Positions 44,267-54,400 of a DNA stretch of 64,000 bases are shown piece after piece. The first letter of the stretch is position 1; each line of letters opens with the position of its first letter. This stretch comes from Saccharopolyspora gloriosae (lineage in GTDB: Bacteria; Actinomycetota; Actinomycetes; Mycobacteriales; Pseudonocardiaceae), in the NCBI RefSeq assembly GCF_014203325.1, contig NZ_JACHIV010000001.1, positions 186,001 to 250,000 on the forward strand, read 5' to 3'. A program made the position numbers and the translations under genes. Under the pieces are notes generated by a model. The model made no database searches. It had not been told where the DNA came from and saw only the letters and a program-made list of their open reading frames with translations.

Positions 44267-44977
44267 TCAATGTAGGCCAGACCGGGCGGCCGTCCCGCCC
44301 GATCCGTACCGGGTGTCGAGCAGGCCACGACACCAACCGGCATTGCCCTCGATGCTGACGCGTGTCGTGCGCGCGAACCGCAGCCGGGCCGAGAGTCCCT
44401 CGACGGGGACGGCGTCGCCGTGCTCGTCGACCAGCAGCAGCGCGTCCGGCCCGGACGGCAGTCCGAGCTGGTCCCGCCGCCTGCGCAGCCGGTCCAGCGC
44501 GGTGCTCGGCTGGAGGCCGCCGAGCCGCACCTCGACCAGGTCGGCCAGCTCGGTGCCCTCGCGGAGCAGCTGCTGGGCGACCTGTTCCTGGTAGGCCAGG
44601 TGCGCCTTGCGCAGGAACGTGCGGCGCAGCTCATCGAGCTCGCCGGCGGCCAGGCCGGGGAACGCCGCGTCGAAGCCGTCCCCGGCCGCGACCCCCGCGT
44701 TGATCTCCTCGGAGGCGAAGTGGTCCAGCAACCGCACCCGCACCCGCCGCACGCCGGGCAGCTCGGCCACCGCGTCGTGCGCGTCGGCGACCATCAAATA
44801 GGCGAAGTTCGGCGCGCAGAAGTACGTCGGCAGCCGCAGGTCGACGTGCACCTCGTCGCCGTCGACCTCCGTCCCGGCCACGAAGTCCAGCTCGGTGACG
44901 GGCTGGTCGAGCTCCGGGTCGAGCACGGTGCCCAGCGCCCGCCACACCTCCGTTTCCAGGCTCACGGCGGTGGTCAT
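44267..44977 (-). CDS. DUF59/MIP18-type metal-cluster assembly protein
   Basis: 236 aa. The N-terminal MIP18/DUF59 domain (about 8-100) shows LGTVLDPELDQPVTELDFV, a conserved Cys in LPTYFCAPNF and ELPGVRRVRVRLLDHF. The C-terminal half is helical, then a small strand-rich end, not diagnostic. DUF59 proteins assist Fe-S or di-iron insertion. Such a gene accompanies amidohydrolase and ADH genes in actinobacterial propane monooxygenase (prm/mim) clusters. It overlaps the amidohydrolase stop by ATGA. It should help metallate the amidohydrolase or a monooxygenase encoded elsewhere. Confidence 0.85.
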   Translation of the reverse strand: MTTAVSLETEVWRALGTVLDPELDQPVTELDFVAGTEVDGDEVHVDLRLPTYFCAPNFAYLMVADAHDAVAELPGVRRVRVRLLDHFASEEINAGVAAGDGFDAAFPGLAAGELDELRRTFLRKAHLAYQEQVAQQLLREGTELADLVEVRLGGLQPSTALDRLRRRRDQLGLPSGPDALLLVDEHGDAVPVEGLSARLRFARTTRVSIEGNAGWCRGLLDTRYGSGGTAARSGLH

Positions 44978-46026
44978 GACGACATCGCCTCCTTGTTCAG
45001 CTCCGAGGCGACCGGCTCGCGCCCGGTGGGGATCTCCGGCTCGGCGGCGCGCATCTCGGCGGGCACCTCGATGTCGTAGAGCCGCGCGGCGTTCAAGCCG
45101 AGGATCTTGCGCTTGACGTCGGTGGTGAGCACTCCGTACTCGGACTGCATGTCCTCCGGGATCTGGAAGTCGACGAACTGCTCCACCAGCCACTTCGGCG
45201 TCCAGATCGCGTAGTCGCTGGAGAAGGTGATCCGGTTCTCGTCCAGCCAGAACAGCAGCTCGCCGATGATCTGGGCGAAGTAGCGCGGCCGGTGGTTCAT
45301 GAAGGCCATCGCCACCGCCAGTCCGCCGTAGACGTTGGGCTCCTGGGTCGCGATCCAGCAGAAGTCCTCCAGCCGCGGCAGGCCCACGTGCTCCACGATG
45401 AAGTTCAGCTCGGGGAACGCCGAGGCCACGTCGTCGACGTCGGCCACGTCGAAAGCGTCCCGGTTGAGCGGGTAGATCGTCGGTCCCTTGTGGATGTGGA
45501 TGTTGCGGATGCCCAGTTCCTGGCACTTCTCCAGGTAGCGGTAGGACCACGGGTCGGTCAGCTTCCAGCCCTTCGACTCGCCCTTCCACTCGGCGGTGTA
45601 GAGCTTCGTCCCCTTGAGCTGCCACCGTTCGGCGAGCCGTTCCAGGGCGCCCAGCCCGGCTTCGCCGTCGCGCGGGTCCCAGCCGCCGTTGACGATGAAC
45701 TTGTCCGGGTGCTTCTCCGCGAGCACGCCGTCCTGCTCGGTGGTGTTGAAGCCGTTGACGAAGAAGTCGGTGAGGTAGGTCGGCTGGAAGATGGCCTTGT
45801 CGACGTAGCCCACTTCGAACAGGTCGTGGAGGATCTTCTCCTCGCTCTGCTTCTGGAACTGCTCGTGGGTCCACAGCTCGGATTCGGGGCTGAGGTTGCG
45901 GTGGTAGTCGTAGAAGCAGTTCAGGAAGCCCTCGCCGTAGCGGTTGGCCTGGTTGGCCGGGGTCCCGTCCCACGCGTGGATGTGGCTGTCGACGATGAAG
46001 TACTTGGTGCCGTCTTTTTCGTACAT
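44974..46026 (-). CDS. Amidohydrolase of the propane-monooxygenase-associated type
   Basis: 350 aa, Amidohydrolase_2 TIM barrel. The metal ligands H15 and H17 are in FIVDSHIHAWDG, further ligands in NIHIHKG and IVEHVGLPRLEDF, and the catalytic Asp in ITFSSDYAIWTP. The segment NRYGEGFLNCFYDYHRNLSPE is characteristic of the branch found next to propane and other soluble di-iron monooxygenases, where it appears needed for active enzyme. The direct reaction is not settled. It lies 24 bases after the ADH gene. Confidence 0.88.
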   Translation of the reverse strand: MYEKDGTKYFIVDSHIHAWDGTPANQANRYGEGFLNCFYDYHRNLSPESELWTHEQFQKQSEEKILHDLFEVGYVDKAIFQPTYLTDFFVNGFNTTEQDGVLAEKHPDKFIVNGGWDPRDGEAGLGALERLAERWQLKGTKLYTAEWKGESKGWKLTDPWSYRYLEKCQELGIRNIHIHKGPTIYPLNRDAFDVADVDDVASAFPELNFIVEHVGLPRLEDFCWIATQEPNVYGGLAVAMAFMNHRPRYFAQIIGELLFWLDENRITFSSDYAIWTPKWLVEQFVDFQIPEDMQSEYGVLTTDVKRKILGLNAARLYDIEVPAEMRAAEPEIPTGREPVASELNKEAMSS

Positions 46027-46050
46027 GGCGAACCTCCGTGGCGGGACGGA

Positions 46051-47079
46051 TCAGGGAACGAGAATGGCGCGGCCACCGGGAATGCGTCCGGCGTCGAGGT
46101 CGTCGAGGGCGTCCAGCGCGGCGTCGAGCGGGTAGGTGCGGGTGCGCAGCGAGACCTTCCCCTGCGCGGTCAGCGTCATCAGCTCGTCGAGGTCGTTGTA
46201 GGAGCCGACGAGGTTGCCGATCACGTTGATCTCGCGGGAGATGATGTCGATGGTGGGCACGTCGACCCGCCCGCCGTAGCCGATGACGAAGTACGACCCG
46301 GCGTCCCTGGTCATGGCGACGCCGTCGGCTTCGGTGCCGTTCTCGCCGACGAAGTCGAGGACCACGTGGGCGCCCTTGCCGCCGGTGATGTCCCGGACGG
46401 CGTCGACGTGGTTCCCGTCGGCGGCCACGGTGTGGTGCGCGCCGAGTTCCGCGGCGAGCGCGAGCGCCTCGGGCGACCGGTCCACGACGGTGATCTCGGC
46501 GGGGCTCAGCGCCACGAGCGACTGCAACCCGATGTGGCCGAGGCCGCCCGCGCCGATCATCACCACGTGCGTGCCCGGGTAGAGCAGCGGGACCGCTTTG
46601 CGCACCGCGTGGTAGGCGGTGAGCCCGGCGTCGGCCAGCGCGGCCACGTCGGCCGGTTCCAGACCGTCGTCGAGCTTGACCACCGAGCGGGCGTTGGTGC
46701 GCAGCAGCTCCGCCATCCCGCCGTCGGTGTCGATGCCGGGGAACAGCGAGTTCTCGCAGTGCACGTCGTCCCCGCTGCGGCACGCCCGGCACAGCCCGCA
46801 GGTGACCAGCGGGTGCAGGATGACCTTGTCGCCGGGGCGCACGTTGCTGACGGCGGCGCCGACCTCGCGGACGGTGCCGGCGTTCTCGTGACCGATGACG
46901 TAGGGCAGCGCGACGCCGCTCTTGCCGGCCCACTGGCCTTCGATGATGTGCAGGTCGGTGCGGCACACGCCTGCCGCGCCGACTTCGACCAGCACGTCCA
47001 GCGGTTCCCGCACGACCGGATCGGGCACCGATTCGACCGCGGGTCTCTCGCCGTATGCGTGCACTCTGACGGCTCGCAC
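46051..47079 (-). CDS. Zinc-dependent alcohol dehydrogenase, NAD-linked
   Basis: 342 aa. Catalytic zinc ligands are C39, H64 and E65 (GVCRTDLHI, VIGHENAGTV). The structural zinc site is C94, C97, C100 and C108 (CGLCRACRSGDDVHC). The coenzyme loop is VVMIGAGGLGHIGLQ and the acidic residue in VVDRSPE favours NAD. The size and HENAGTV motif fit the short-chain/2-propanol dehydrogenase group found in alkane-oxidation clusters. The GTG start has GAGAGGAG upstream. First gene of a four-gene operon. Confidence 0.92.
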   Translation of the reverse strand: MRAVRVHAYGERPAVESVPDPVVREPLDVLVEVGAAGVCRTDLHIIEGQWAGKSGVALPYVIGHENAGTVREVGAAVSNVRPGDKVILHPLVTCGLCRACRSGDDVHCENSLFPGIDTDGGMAELLRTNARSVVKLDDGLEPADVAALADAGLTAYHAVRKAVPLLYPGTHVVMIGAGGLGHIGLQSLVALSPAEITVVDRSPEALALAAELGAHHTVAADGNHVDAVRDITGGKGAHVVLDFVGENGTEADGVAMTRDAGSYFVIGYGGRVDVPTIDIISREINVIGNLVGSYNDLDELMTLTAQGKVSLRTRTYPLDAALDALDDLDAGRIPGGRAILVP

Positions 47080-47308
47080 GAGGGACTCCTCTCCGTTGAG
47101 CTGTGTCCTGCTTCACAGCGTGGCCGGAGCGTCCCGACGGCGGAAAGAGCCGTTGTCAGATGCTGATAACGGCAGGTCCGCAACCTGGCGGACCAAGGGC
47201 CTTGAGCGGTTCAGCGGAGTCGGCGGCGGCCGAACGCCACGCGCCGGCGGGTGCCGGAGGAGCGCGCGCCGGGCTGTGCCGGGAGTGGGCCACGGGGACA
47301 CTCCCGCC

Positions 47309-47587
47309 ATGGGCGAGATCGGCTGGAAGGTGCGGATCGGGAACGACGAGCTGGTGGTGCGGCGCCGCTACGAGCTGCTCGGCATCGGCAACGACATGCT
47401 CATCGCGCTCTGGTTCATCGCGGGCAGCGTGCTGTTCTTCCACGACTACACCGCTACGGCGGGCACCTGGATGTTCCTGCTGGGCAGCGTCGAGCCGGCG
47501 ATCCGCCCGGCGCTGCGGCTGTCCCGGCACCTGCACCTGCGCCGCTTCGGGCCCGCGACGCCCCACGAGTCGTCCCAGGAGTTCTGA
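47309..47587 (+). CDS. YrhK-domain membrane protein
   Basis: 92 aa. Starts MGEIGWKVRIGNDELVVRRR; two membrane helices (LIALWFIAGSVLFFHDY and WMFLLGSVEPAIRPAL) have the YrhK-domain spacing, followed by the usual RLSRHLHLRRF. Function unknown. It runs divergently from the ADH operon with 229 bp between them and converges with the next gene after only 15 bases. Confidence 0.85.
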   Translation: MGEIGWKVRIGNDELVVRRRYELLGIGNDMLIALWFIAGSVLFFHDYTATAGTWMFLLGSVEPAIRPALRLSRHLHLRRFGPATPHESSQEF

Positions 47588-47602
47588 CGGCGGGCGGCCC
47601 GC

Positions 47603-47965
47603 TCACAGGTAGCAGGCGCTGACGTAGCCGGTGACCCGGGTGCGGCGGTCGAGCAGCTGCCACCAGGTGTCGTCCCGCGCCCCGCCGGGGCAGGTGACGT
47701 GCTCGCCGACGACCTGCCTGCGCAGCCGCACCTGGTCGCCGGGATTGCCGACGCCGAGCACGACCGACGAGGTGCCCGGACCGGCCCGCAGGTTGACGCC
47801 GGGCGTCCGGAAGTCCCCGTAGCGGTCCACCCCGGCCTCCCGGCTCAGTTCGGCGAGCCGATGGCCGAATTCGAACACGAAGTGCGCCACACCGGTCGCC
47901 AGGCCGTTCATCGGCAGCACGAGTGCGGCCACCCCGGCGATCACGGCATTCCGGATCGTGTGCAT
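47603..47965 (-). CDS. Secreted SH3-like small protein
   Basis: 120 aa. The N-terminal segment IRNAVIAGVAALVLPMNGLA is a signal peptide or anchor. The mature part has a bacterial SH3 pattern: TPGVNLRAGPGTSSVVLGVG, a Cys (VTCPGG), WWQLLDRRTRVTGYV and a final CYL. The two Cys likely form a disulfide. Such domains bind peptidoglycan or other wall ligands; the target is unknown. Confidence 0.8.
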   Translation of the reverse strand: MHTIRNAVIAGVAALVLPMNGLATGVAHFVFEFGHRLAELSREAGVDRYGDFRTPGVNLRAGPGTSSVVLGVGNPGDQVRLRRQVVGEHVTCPGGARDDTWWQLLDRRTRVTGYVSACYL

Positions 47966-48334
47966 GAGTTCCCCCTGACTCCCGCAGCCAGGTCGAACGC
48001 CCCCGGCCGGGAGTTCGCGAATAGATCGTTCCGACGTTTCCCCGTAGCCGAATCAATCGAACGCACTTCCCATTTTATCGGCCGGAGCCGCTTCGCAGGG
48101 AGTGTCCGATCGAGTGCTTCGATGAAAGCTCCGGATCGTGCGGAACTCTGAAAAGAATTCGCGGCCGGATTACGGTGCGCGATGCGGATACCCACTTCAG
48201 TGCCCACGATGTGCCGATGTGGTGGACGGGGTCCAGCGGTGCGTGACCGGCTTCGCGGGGGAGTCCGGTGGATAGGATCCGCGGCGCGCGGAACTCCGCC
48301 CGTCGCGGGGCGAGCCACCGAACGGGAGGAATCG
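47966..48334. promoter_or_regulatory. Divergent control region
   Basis: 369 bases without a gene between two divergent small genes. TAAAAT on the reverse strand near 48073-48078 and TAGGAT at 48273-48278 on the forward strand are candidate -10 elements, without clear -35 partners. Confidence 0.35.
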
Positions 48335-48535
48335 ATGACCGATGTGGACCTGTGGGACGGACTCGCGGTGCGGCCGGGCTTGTGCCGGGAGTGCCGCCAC
48401 CCGTCGTTGAACCGCACGCGACACGGCGTCACGTACATGCGGTGCACCCGCGCCGGATGGGATGAGCGGATTCCACGCTATCCGGGACTACCGGTCGCGG
48501 AGTGCGTCGGATTCGAGCGCCGCGCTCGTCCATGA
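48335..48535 (+). CDS. Small four-Cys protein of unknown function
   Basis: 66 aa from the ATG at 48335 with GGGAGGA upstream. Two Cys in GLCRECRHP, one in MRCTRAGW and one in VAECVGF suggest a zinc knuckle. The middle has RTRHGVTYMRCTRAGWDERI. I do not recognise the family. No membrane segment. It converges with the symporter gene; a 14-bp hairpin follows. Confidence 0.65.
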   Translation: MTDVDLWDGLAVRPGLCRECRHPSLNRTRHGVTYMRCTRAGWDERIPRYPGLPVAECVGFERRARP

Positions 48536-48639
48536 GGACTACGCCACCGCGAACCGGCGATTCTGGCGGGAATTCGCGGCGATTCGACCGCATTTCGCGG
48601 TGCTGACCTGGCGGAACATTCGGACGGGGTATCGGCGGG

Positions 48640-48677
48640 CGGGTGCCGGGGCGCTCGCGTGCACGCCCCGGCACCCG
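48640..48677. terminator. Bidirectional terminator before the symporter gene end
   Basis: CGGGTGCCGGGGCG/CGCCCCGGCACCCG, 14 bp perfect with a 10-base loop, 13 bases past the symporter stop on the reverse strand and about 100 past the four-Cys gene. Confidence 0.78.
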
Positions 48678-48689
48678 CGTGGACGCTGG

Positions 48690-50315
48690 TCAGCCCTTCT
48701 CGGCGCCGATCCCGGTCAGCGAGCGGACCTCCATCTCGGCCCGCCGCTCGTGGTCGGCGGTCTCCTCGCTGAACAGCGTGCCGATCGCGGCGAACAGGAA
48801 GGAGATCGGGATCGACACGATGCCCGGATTGCGCAGCGGGAACAGCGCGAAGTCCACACCGGGGAAGATCGAGTCGGGCGAACCGGACACGACCGGTGAG
48901 AGCAGCACCAGCACCAGGCAGGACACCAGTCCGCTGTAGATCCCCCACAACGTGCCCGCGGTGTTGAACCGCCGCCAGAACAGCGAGTACAGCAGGGTGG
49001 ACAGGTTCGCGGAGGCCGCGAACGCGAACGCGAGTCCCACCAGGAAGGCGATGTTCTGGCCGTTGACGGCGATGCCGCCCGCGATGGAGAGGCCGCCGAT
49101 CGCCAGCGCGGTGTACCGCGCGACCCGCACCACCTGGCCGGAGTCGGCGTCGCCGTCGCGGATCATGTTGGCGTAGATGTCGTGGGCGAACGAGGCCGAA
49201 GCGGTCAGGGTGAGCCCGGCGACGACGGCCAGGATCGTCGCGAACGCGACGGCGGCCACGATGCCCAGCAGCAGCGTGCCGCCCACCTGGTAGGCCAGCA
49301 GCGGTGCCGCGGAGTTCTCCCCGCCGGGGGCGTCGAGGATGGCCGGCGTGCCGACCAGCGCCGCCGCGCCGTAGCCGATGATCAGGGTGCACAGGTAGAA
49401 CAGCGACATCGTCCACACCGCCCACACGACCGAGCGACGTGCCTCCTTGGCGTTCGGGACGGTGTAGAAGCGCATCAGGACGTGCGGCAGGCCCCCCACG
49501 CCGAGCACCAGCGCCAGCGACAGCGAGACGAAGTCCAGCCTGGTCATCGAGGACAGTCCGTACTGCACGCCCGGCGCGAAGATCTCCCGGCCGTTCGGGT
49601 TGTTCTCGGCGGCGTAGGTCAGCAGCTTGGAGATGTCGTAGCTGAACTTGCCGATCAGGAAGATCGTCAGCAGGCCGACGCACGCGAACAGCAGGGCGGC
49701 CTTGACGATCTGCACCCAGGTGGTGCCCTTCATGCCGCCGACCAGCACGTACAGCACCATGATCACGCCGACGACGGCGATCACGATGGCCTGGCCGCCG
49801 GCGTCGTGCACGTTGAGCAGCAGCGCGACGAGTCCGCCCGCGCCGGCCATCTGGGCGATCATGTAGACGAAGGTGATGGCGAGCGTGGAGATAGCCGCCG
49901 CGGCGCGCACCGGGCGTCGGCGCATCCGGAAGCTGAGGACGTCGCCCATCGTGAACCGGCCGGTGTTGCGCATCCGCTCGGCGATGAGCAGCAGGTTGAT
50001 CAGCCAGGCGACCAGGAATCCGATGGAGTACAGGAAGCCGTCGTAGCCGTGCACGGCGATGGCTCCGGCGATGCCGAGGAACGAGGCGGCGGAGAGGAAG
50101 TCGCCGGACAGCGCGATGCCGTTCTGCGCGCCGGTGAACGAGCCGCCCGCGGCGAAGTAGTCGGTGGTGGTGCTGCGGCTGCTGCCGCGGTAGACGACGA
50201 ACAGGGTGATCAGCACGAACCCGGCGAAGATCGCGGTGTTGACCGCGGGGCCGGCGGTGGGCAGCAGCGACCCGCCGGGGGCGTCCCGCGCGAGGGCGGT
50301 GATCGAGTGGTTCAC
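48690..50315 (-). CDS. Acetate/pyruvate-type sodium:solute symporter (ActP/MctC-like)
   Basis: 541 aa, about 13 membrane helices, SSS family. The signatures are GSFTGAQNGIALSGDFLSAA near the N-terminus, FVYMIAQMAGAGGLVALLL, the LVGGMKGTTWVQIVKAALL loop and GVGGLPHVLMRFYTVPNAKEARRS. Together with the preceding DUF485 gene it matches the ActP/MctC arrangement for uptake of acetate, propionate or pyruvate. The start overlaps the DUF485 stop by four bases. Confidence 0.92.
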   Translation of the reverse strand: MNHSITALARDAPGGSLLPTAGPAVNTAIFAGFVLITLFVVYRGSSRSTTTDYFAAGGSFTGAQNGIALSGDFLSAASFLGIAGAIAVHGYDGFLYSIGFLVAWLINLLLIAERMRNTGRFTMGDVLSFRMRRRPVRAAAAISTLAITFVYMIAQMAGAGGLVALLLNVHDAGGQAIVIAVVGVIMVLYVLVGGMKGTTWVQIVKAALLFACVGLLTIFLIGKFSYDISKLLTYAAENNPNGREIFAPGVQYGLSSMTRLDFVSLSLALVLGVGGLPHVLMRFYTVPNAKEARRSVVWAVWTMSLFYLCTLIIGYGAAALVGTPAILDAPGGENSAAPLLAYQVGGTLLLGIVAAVAFATILAVVAGLTLTASASFAHDIYANMIRDGDADSGQVVRVARYTALAIGGLSIAGGIAVNGQNIAFLVGLAFAFAASANLSTLLYSLFWRRFNTAGTLWGIYSGLVSCLVLVLLSPVVSGSPDSIFPGVDFALFPLRNPGIVSIPISFLFAAIGTLFSEETADHERRAEMEVRSLTGIGAEKG

Positions 50316-50752
50316 GTGCGCTCACCACCCACGTCCGGGGCGGCGTCCACTTCGGCGCGGAGTGCGTCGATCCGGGGATCGACGAAGCGTTCGGAGAACC
50401 GGACGTAAGCGGTGGTGATGAGCACTGTGGACGCGAATTGCCCGAGCCCGAGCAGCAAGCCGATGTTGATCTCGCCGAACACGGGGGTCGCCATGAACTC
50501 GGTCCGGTAGGCGGCCAGGAGCACGTATCCGAGATACCAGAGCAGGAATAACGCGGTCATCGGAAATACGAAGCTGATCACCTTGCGGCGGAGCGCGTGG
50601 AATTCGGAGCTCGCCGCGATGGCCTGGTAATCCGGCCCGCTCCGCAGTGCGGGGTCGGTGCTGCGTTCGATTCCCGCGAAGGGTTTCGGAGTTTTCCTCC
50701 TGGCGCGGTGCTGCGGATACGCGCGTATCGCTGTTTGAGTAGCGTCGCTCAT
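50312..50752 (-). CDS. DUF485 membrane protein (YjcH-like)
   Basis: 146 aa. After a 60-residue cytosolic N-terminus the DUF485 core has two helices (FVFPMTALFLLWYLGYVLLAA and IGLLLGLGQFASTVLITTAYV) with YRTEFMATPVFGEINIGL between them. It is the usual companion of ActP/MctC symporters and presumably helps their assembly or activity. First gene of the two-gene operon. Confidence 0.92.
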   Translation of the reverse strand: MSDATQTAIRAYPQHRARRKTPKPFAGIERSTDPALRSGPDYQAIAASSEFHALRRKVISFVFPMTALFLLWYLGYVLLAAYRTEFMATPVFGEINIGLLLGLGQFASTVLITTAYVRFSERFVDPRIDALRAEVDAAPDVGGERT

Positions 50753-51477
50753 GCTTCCTTCCCGGAAGTTCTACGTTCGGGTCGGTTGAACTCGGGGGAC
50801 CCGGTGGATGCGATGTCGAAGCTTTGCGGCGGCGAAGTTAACCACTTCTCCACTGCCAATGAAAAGAGATGTCACCACACAGGATGACGGCTCGATCACT
50901 TAGTGTGACTTTTTGCCGTCCGTGCCCGGCCCCCGTGACACGACAGGTTGGACTTCGACCACTCGGCGGCAAGGGCTGGTGAAGGTTTTCGGCCTGCCTC
51001 GTCAGGCATCGCGGGAGCCCGATCCTGCTTCCGTGCAGTGAAAAATTCCTCGTTCCGGGACTGCCGGAGCAACCCCGGGCGCACTTGACGTGCGGTGTTC
51101 GCCGGAGTGGATTGAGCCCAAAACGCCCTCCGTAGTTTCCAGGGGGCGGGGTTTATAGTGCAGGCACCGAAAGCAGACCGTCTCTCCTTCCTTCGCCCCG
51201 GTTAGGTGTCCGTGTCCGGAATGCCGCCAGTCCCGGCACAGCTAGTAACGATCGGTTCGGTAACGCTCGGTCTCGCTGGAGCCGCCGTACCGATACGGTC
51301 CTGTGCTGGAAGTAAGCCCCGCCGACTGCGAGCCTGCCCGCCGCCGGACCGTTTTCCACCCGACAACCCAGACGACGATTGCGGGATCACACGCATGCGC
51401 CGTTCCCCGACGCCAAGATCGCTCGAGAGAGCTCGCACGCTGAGTCCGGCCGCCCGGCCGATGCCGGGGTGGTGCTC
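50753..51477. promoter_or_regulatory. Control region between the symporter operon and the conservon
   Basis: 725 bases without a supported gene. TATAGT at 51155-51160 is a strong -10 for the conservon, with a weak -35; it would give a leader of about 310 bases. On the other side, TCACTTAGTGTGA (50896-50908) has TCAC/GTGA symmetry upstream of the DUF485 gene and may be an operator. Confidence 0.45.
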
Positions 51478-54400
51478 GTGACGGCGCCCACTCCTGCGCG
51501 CAGGCGAGTCGCGTTACGCCAATGGCGGAACTGGAGCCTGCCGGTCAAGTTCGCCGCGGTCGTGCTGGTGCCCGTGATCTTCGCGGTGGGTCTCGGCATC
51601 TCCCAGATCCGCTGGCAGGTCGAGCAGGCCAACGAGTACGAGCGCGTCTCCCACGTCCTCGACAGCGCGCAACGGGTCGAGCCGCTCGTGGCCGCGCTGC
51701 AGGACGAGCGCAACGCCGCCGTCCTGACCAACAACGCCGCCGAGCTCGACCGCCAGATCGCCGAGGTCGACAAGGCCTTCGCCGCCGTGGACGAGGAACT
51801 CGGCCACGGGTCCGGGCACGCCGCCGCCGAGTTCGGCCAGGTCGTCGAAGACCGCCACGACGAGGTGCACGCCGCCCTCGACAAGCTCAACGAAGCGCGC
51901 GAAGCGGTCCGGCGCGAATCGCTGTCGACTCCGGACACCATCAACGCCTACAGCACGGCGATCACCACGGTGCTGTCCCTGGACCGCGCGCTGACGAGCA
52001 CCGTGTCCGAACCGACGCTGGCCAGCACCGCCTCGGCGCTGCAGGACATGCTCTCCATGATGGAGGAGGTCCGGCTCCAGCAGGCCTGGGTGCTCAGCGG
52101 ACTCTCCCAGGGGCAGCTCGCGCCGCAGTCCGTCGACGCGCTGCAGGGATCCCGCGCGCGGCTGATCTCCAAGATCGCGGACGCGCGCGCCACGGTCGCC
52201 CGGCACTGGCAGGAGCGGCTGGACCAGACGACGCAGGGTCCCGAGATCGTGCAGCGCAACACGATGCTCACGCAGATCTTGATGGCCGGCATGAGCGGTG
52301 GCCCGTTCCCCGCCACTCCGGAGCAGTGGAACGGCATCTCCGACCAGGTCGTCATGCTCATCGACGACGGTCACAACGACCTCGCCGCCGAGGTCCGCAC
52401 CGGAGCCTCCACGCTGCGCGAGGACGCGGGCAACGCGGCGGGCTGGGACTCGGCGATGCTGCTGGCGTCGCTGCTGGTCGCGGCCGCGGTCATCACCGCG
52501 ATCACCCGGCAGCTGCTCGGTTCGCTGCGCACGCTGCGCCACGGCGCGCTCGACGCCGCCCAGCACGAACTGCCGGAAGCGGTCGCCGGCATCCGGGCCG
52601 GTGAAGAGGTCGCCGACCTCCCGCCGCTGCCGGTGCGGACCACCGAGGAGGTCGGGCAGGTCGCCCGCGCCTTCGACGAGGTGCAGCGGCAGGCGCTGCG
52701 GCTCGCCGCCGAGCAGGCCTCGCTGCGGCACGGCTACAGCGAGTCGTTCGTCGGCGTCTCCCGCCGGAGCCAGGGCCTGCTGGAGCGCCAGCTGCGCCTG
52801 TTCGAGCAGCTGGAGCAGGACGAAGAGGACCCGGACCAGCTGTCCAGGCTGTTCCAGCTGGACCACTTGGCGACCCGGATGCGCCGCAACAACGAGAACC
52901 TCATGGTGCTCTCCGGCAGCGACCTGGCGCGGCGGTTCGTGCGGCCCACCGAGCTGGGCGACATGCTCCGCGCCGCCGTCTCCGAGATCGAGCAGTACCC
53001 GCGGGTGGTCGTGCAGCCGCCGCCGCAGGTGCGGCTGCTGGGCCACGCGGCCAGCGACCTGGTGCGGCTGATGGCCGAGCTGATGGACAACGCCGCGAAC
53101 TTCTCCGCGCCGGACACCTCGGTCACCGTCTCCAGCTACCAGGCGGGCGACGGGTCGATCACCGTGGACGTGCTCGACGAGGGCATCGGCATGGGCGACC
53201 AGGAGCTCGCCGCGGCGAACGAGCGGTTGTCCAGGGTCGACGAGAACGACCTGGCCACCTCGCGCCGGATGGGCCTGTTCGTCGTGGCCCGGCTCGCGTT
53301 GCGCCACGGCGTCGGCGTGCGGCTGCACGGCGGGCCCGATGTGGACGGCGTGCGGGCCACTGTGGTCGTGCCCGCCGAGCACGTCGTCGCCGGTGCCCCC
53401 GCGGCACCGCCCGCCCCGGCGATGGGCGGGCAGCGCAACGGGGTGGCGCACCACGACCTGCCCACTTCCGGTTCGTTCGGGGCCGGCCCGCACTCGGCCG
53501 GGGCGTTCGGCGACGCCGCGCCGCAGCAGTCCGACGACACCGGTTTCGTGTGGAGCACCAGTGGCGGGGACTCCGGTTCCAGCGCCGGTGAGACCGGATT
53601 CAGCACGGCTGAAAACGGTTTCAGCACCGGCGAGACCGGCTTCAGCACTGCTGAGACGGGCTTCGGCACGGCGGCCGAAACCGGTTTCAGCACCGCGGAA
53701 TCCGGCGAGACCGGGCCGAACACGTTCAACACCGGATTCCTCACCGCGGCCGGTGACGGCCTGACGAGTTCCCCGCTGCCCAAGCGGGAACCCGCCGCCG
53801 GGCTGGTGGGGCCCTCGCAGCGCGAGGACGCCGCGTCGAGCGAGCCCGCGGGAAGCCTGTTCACGCCGGTGGAGATCCCGGAGCAGGACCAGGGCGAGTC
53901 CTACGACTTCTCCTCGGACTGGACCTCGTCGGACCTGGCGTGGCCGCCGGCGATCGAGGACCGGCCCGCGTCGGACGACGGACCGTCGCCGATCTTCGAA
54001 GAGGTCTCCACCCAGTGGTTCCAGCCCATCGAGGGCGAGGAGGAATCCGCGGGCGGTGCGCAGGGATGGCCCGGTGACGACGAGCAGGCGACGTCCATCA
54101 TGGACAGCGGTTCCTGGTCGTTCACCGCGGATTCCGCGGAGGAGGCCGAGGCGGAGGCCGCGGCGGCCGAGGGCGGTTCCGGGTTCACCGAGTCCGGCCT
54201 GCCGCGCCGCGAGACCCGCGACCGGTCGGCCGTGCACGTGGACGAGAACGATCCTCTTGGCATCGGAGATCTGGACGAACCGGGCCCCGATCAGGTGGAC
54301 TCGACCGGCGGGACGGCGACGATCGACGCCGCCGCGGCGGGTGCGCCCGCCGAGCGCAGCCCGCAGGAGTTGAGCCGCAGACTGGCCGACCTGCAAGGCG

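Noticed and set aside
44978-47116. Long reverse-strand frame continuous with the DUF59 gene
   Set aside because: Upstream of the ATG at 44977 the frame is a shadow of the amidohydrolase and ADH genes in another register; start and stop overlaps support the three separate genes.
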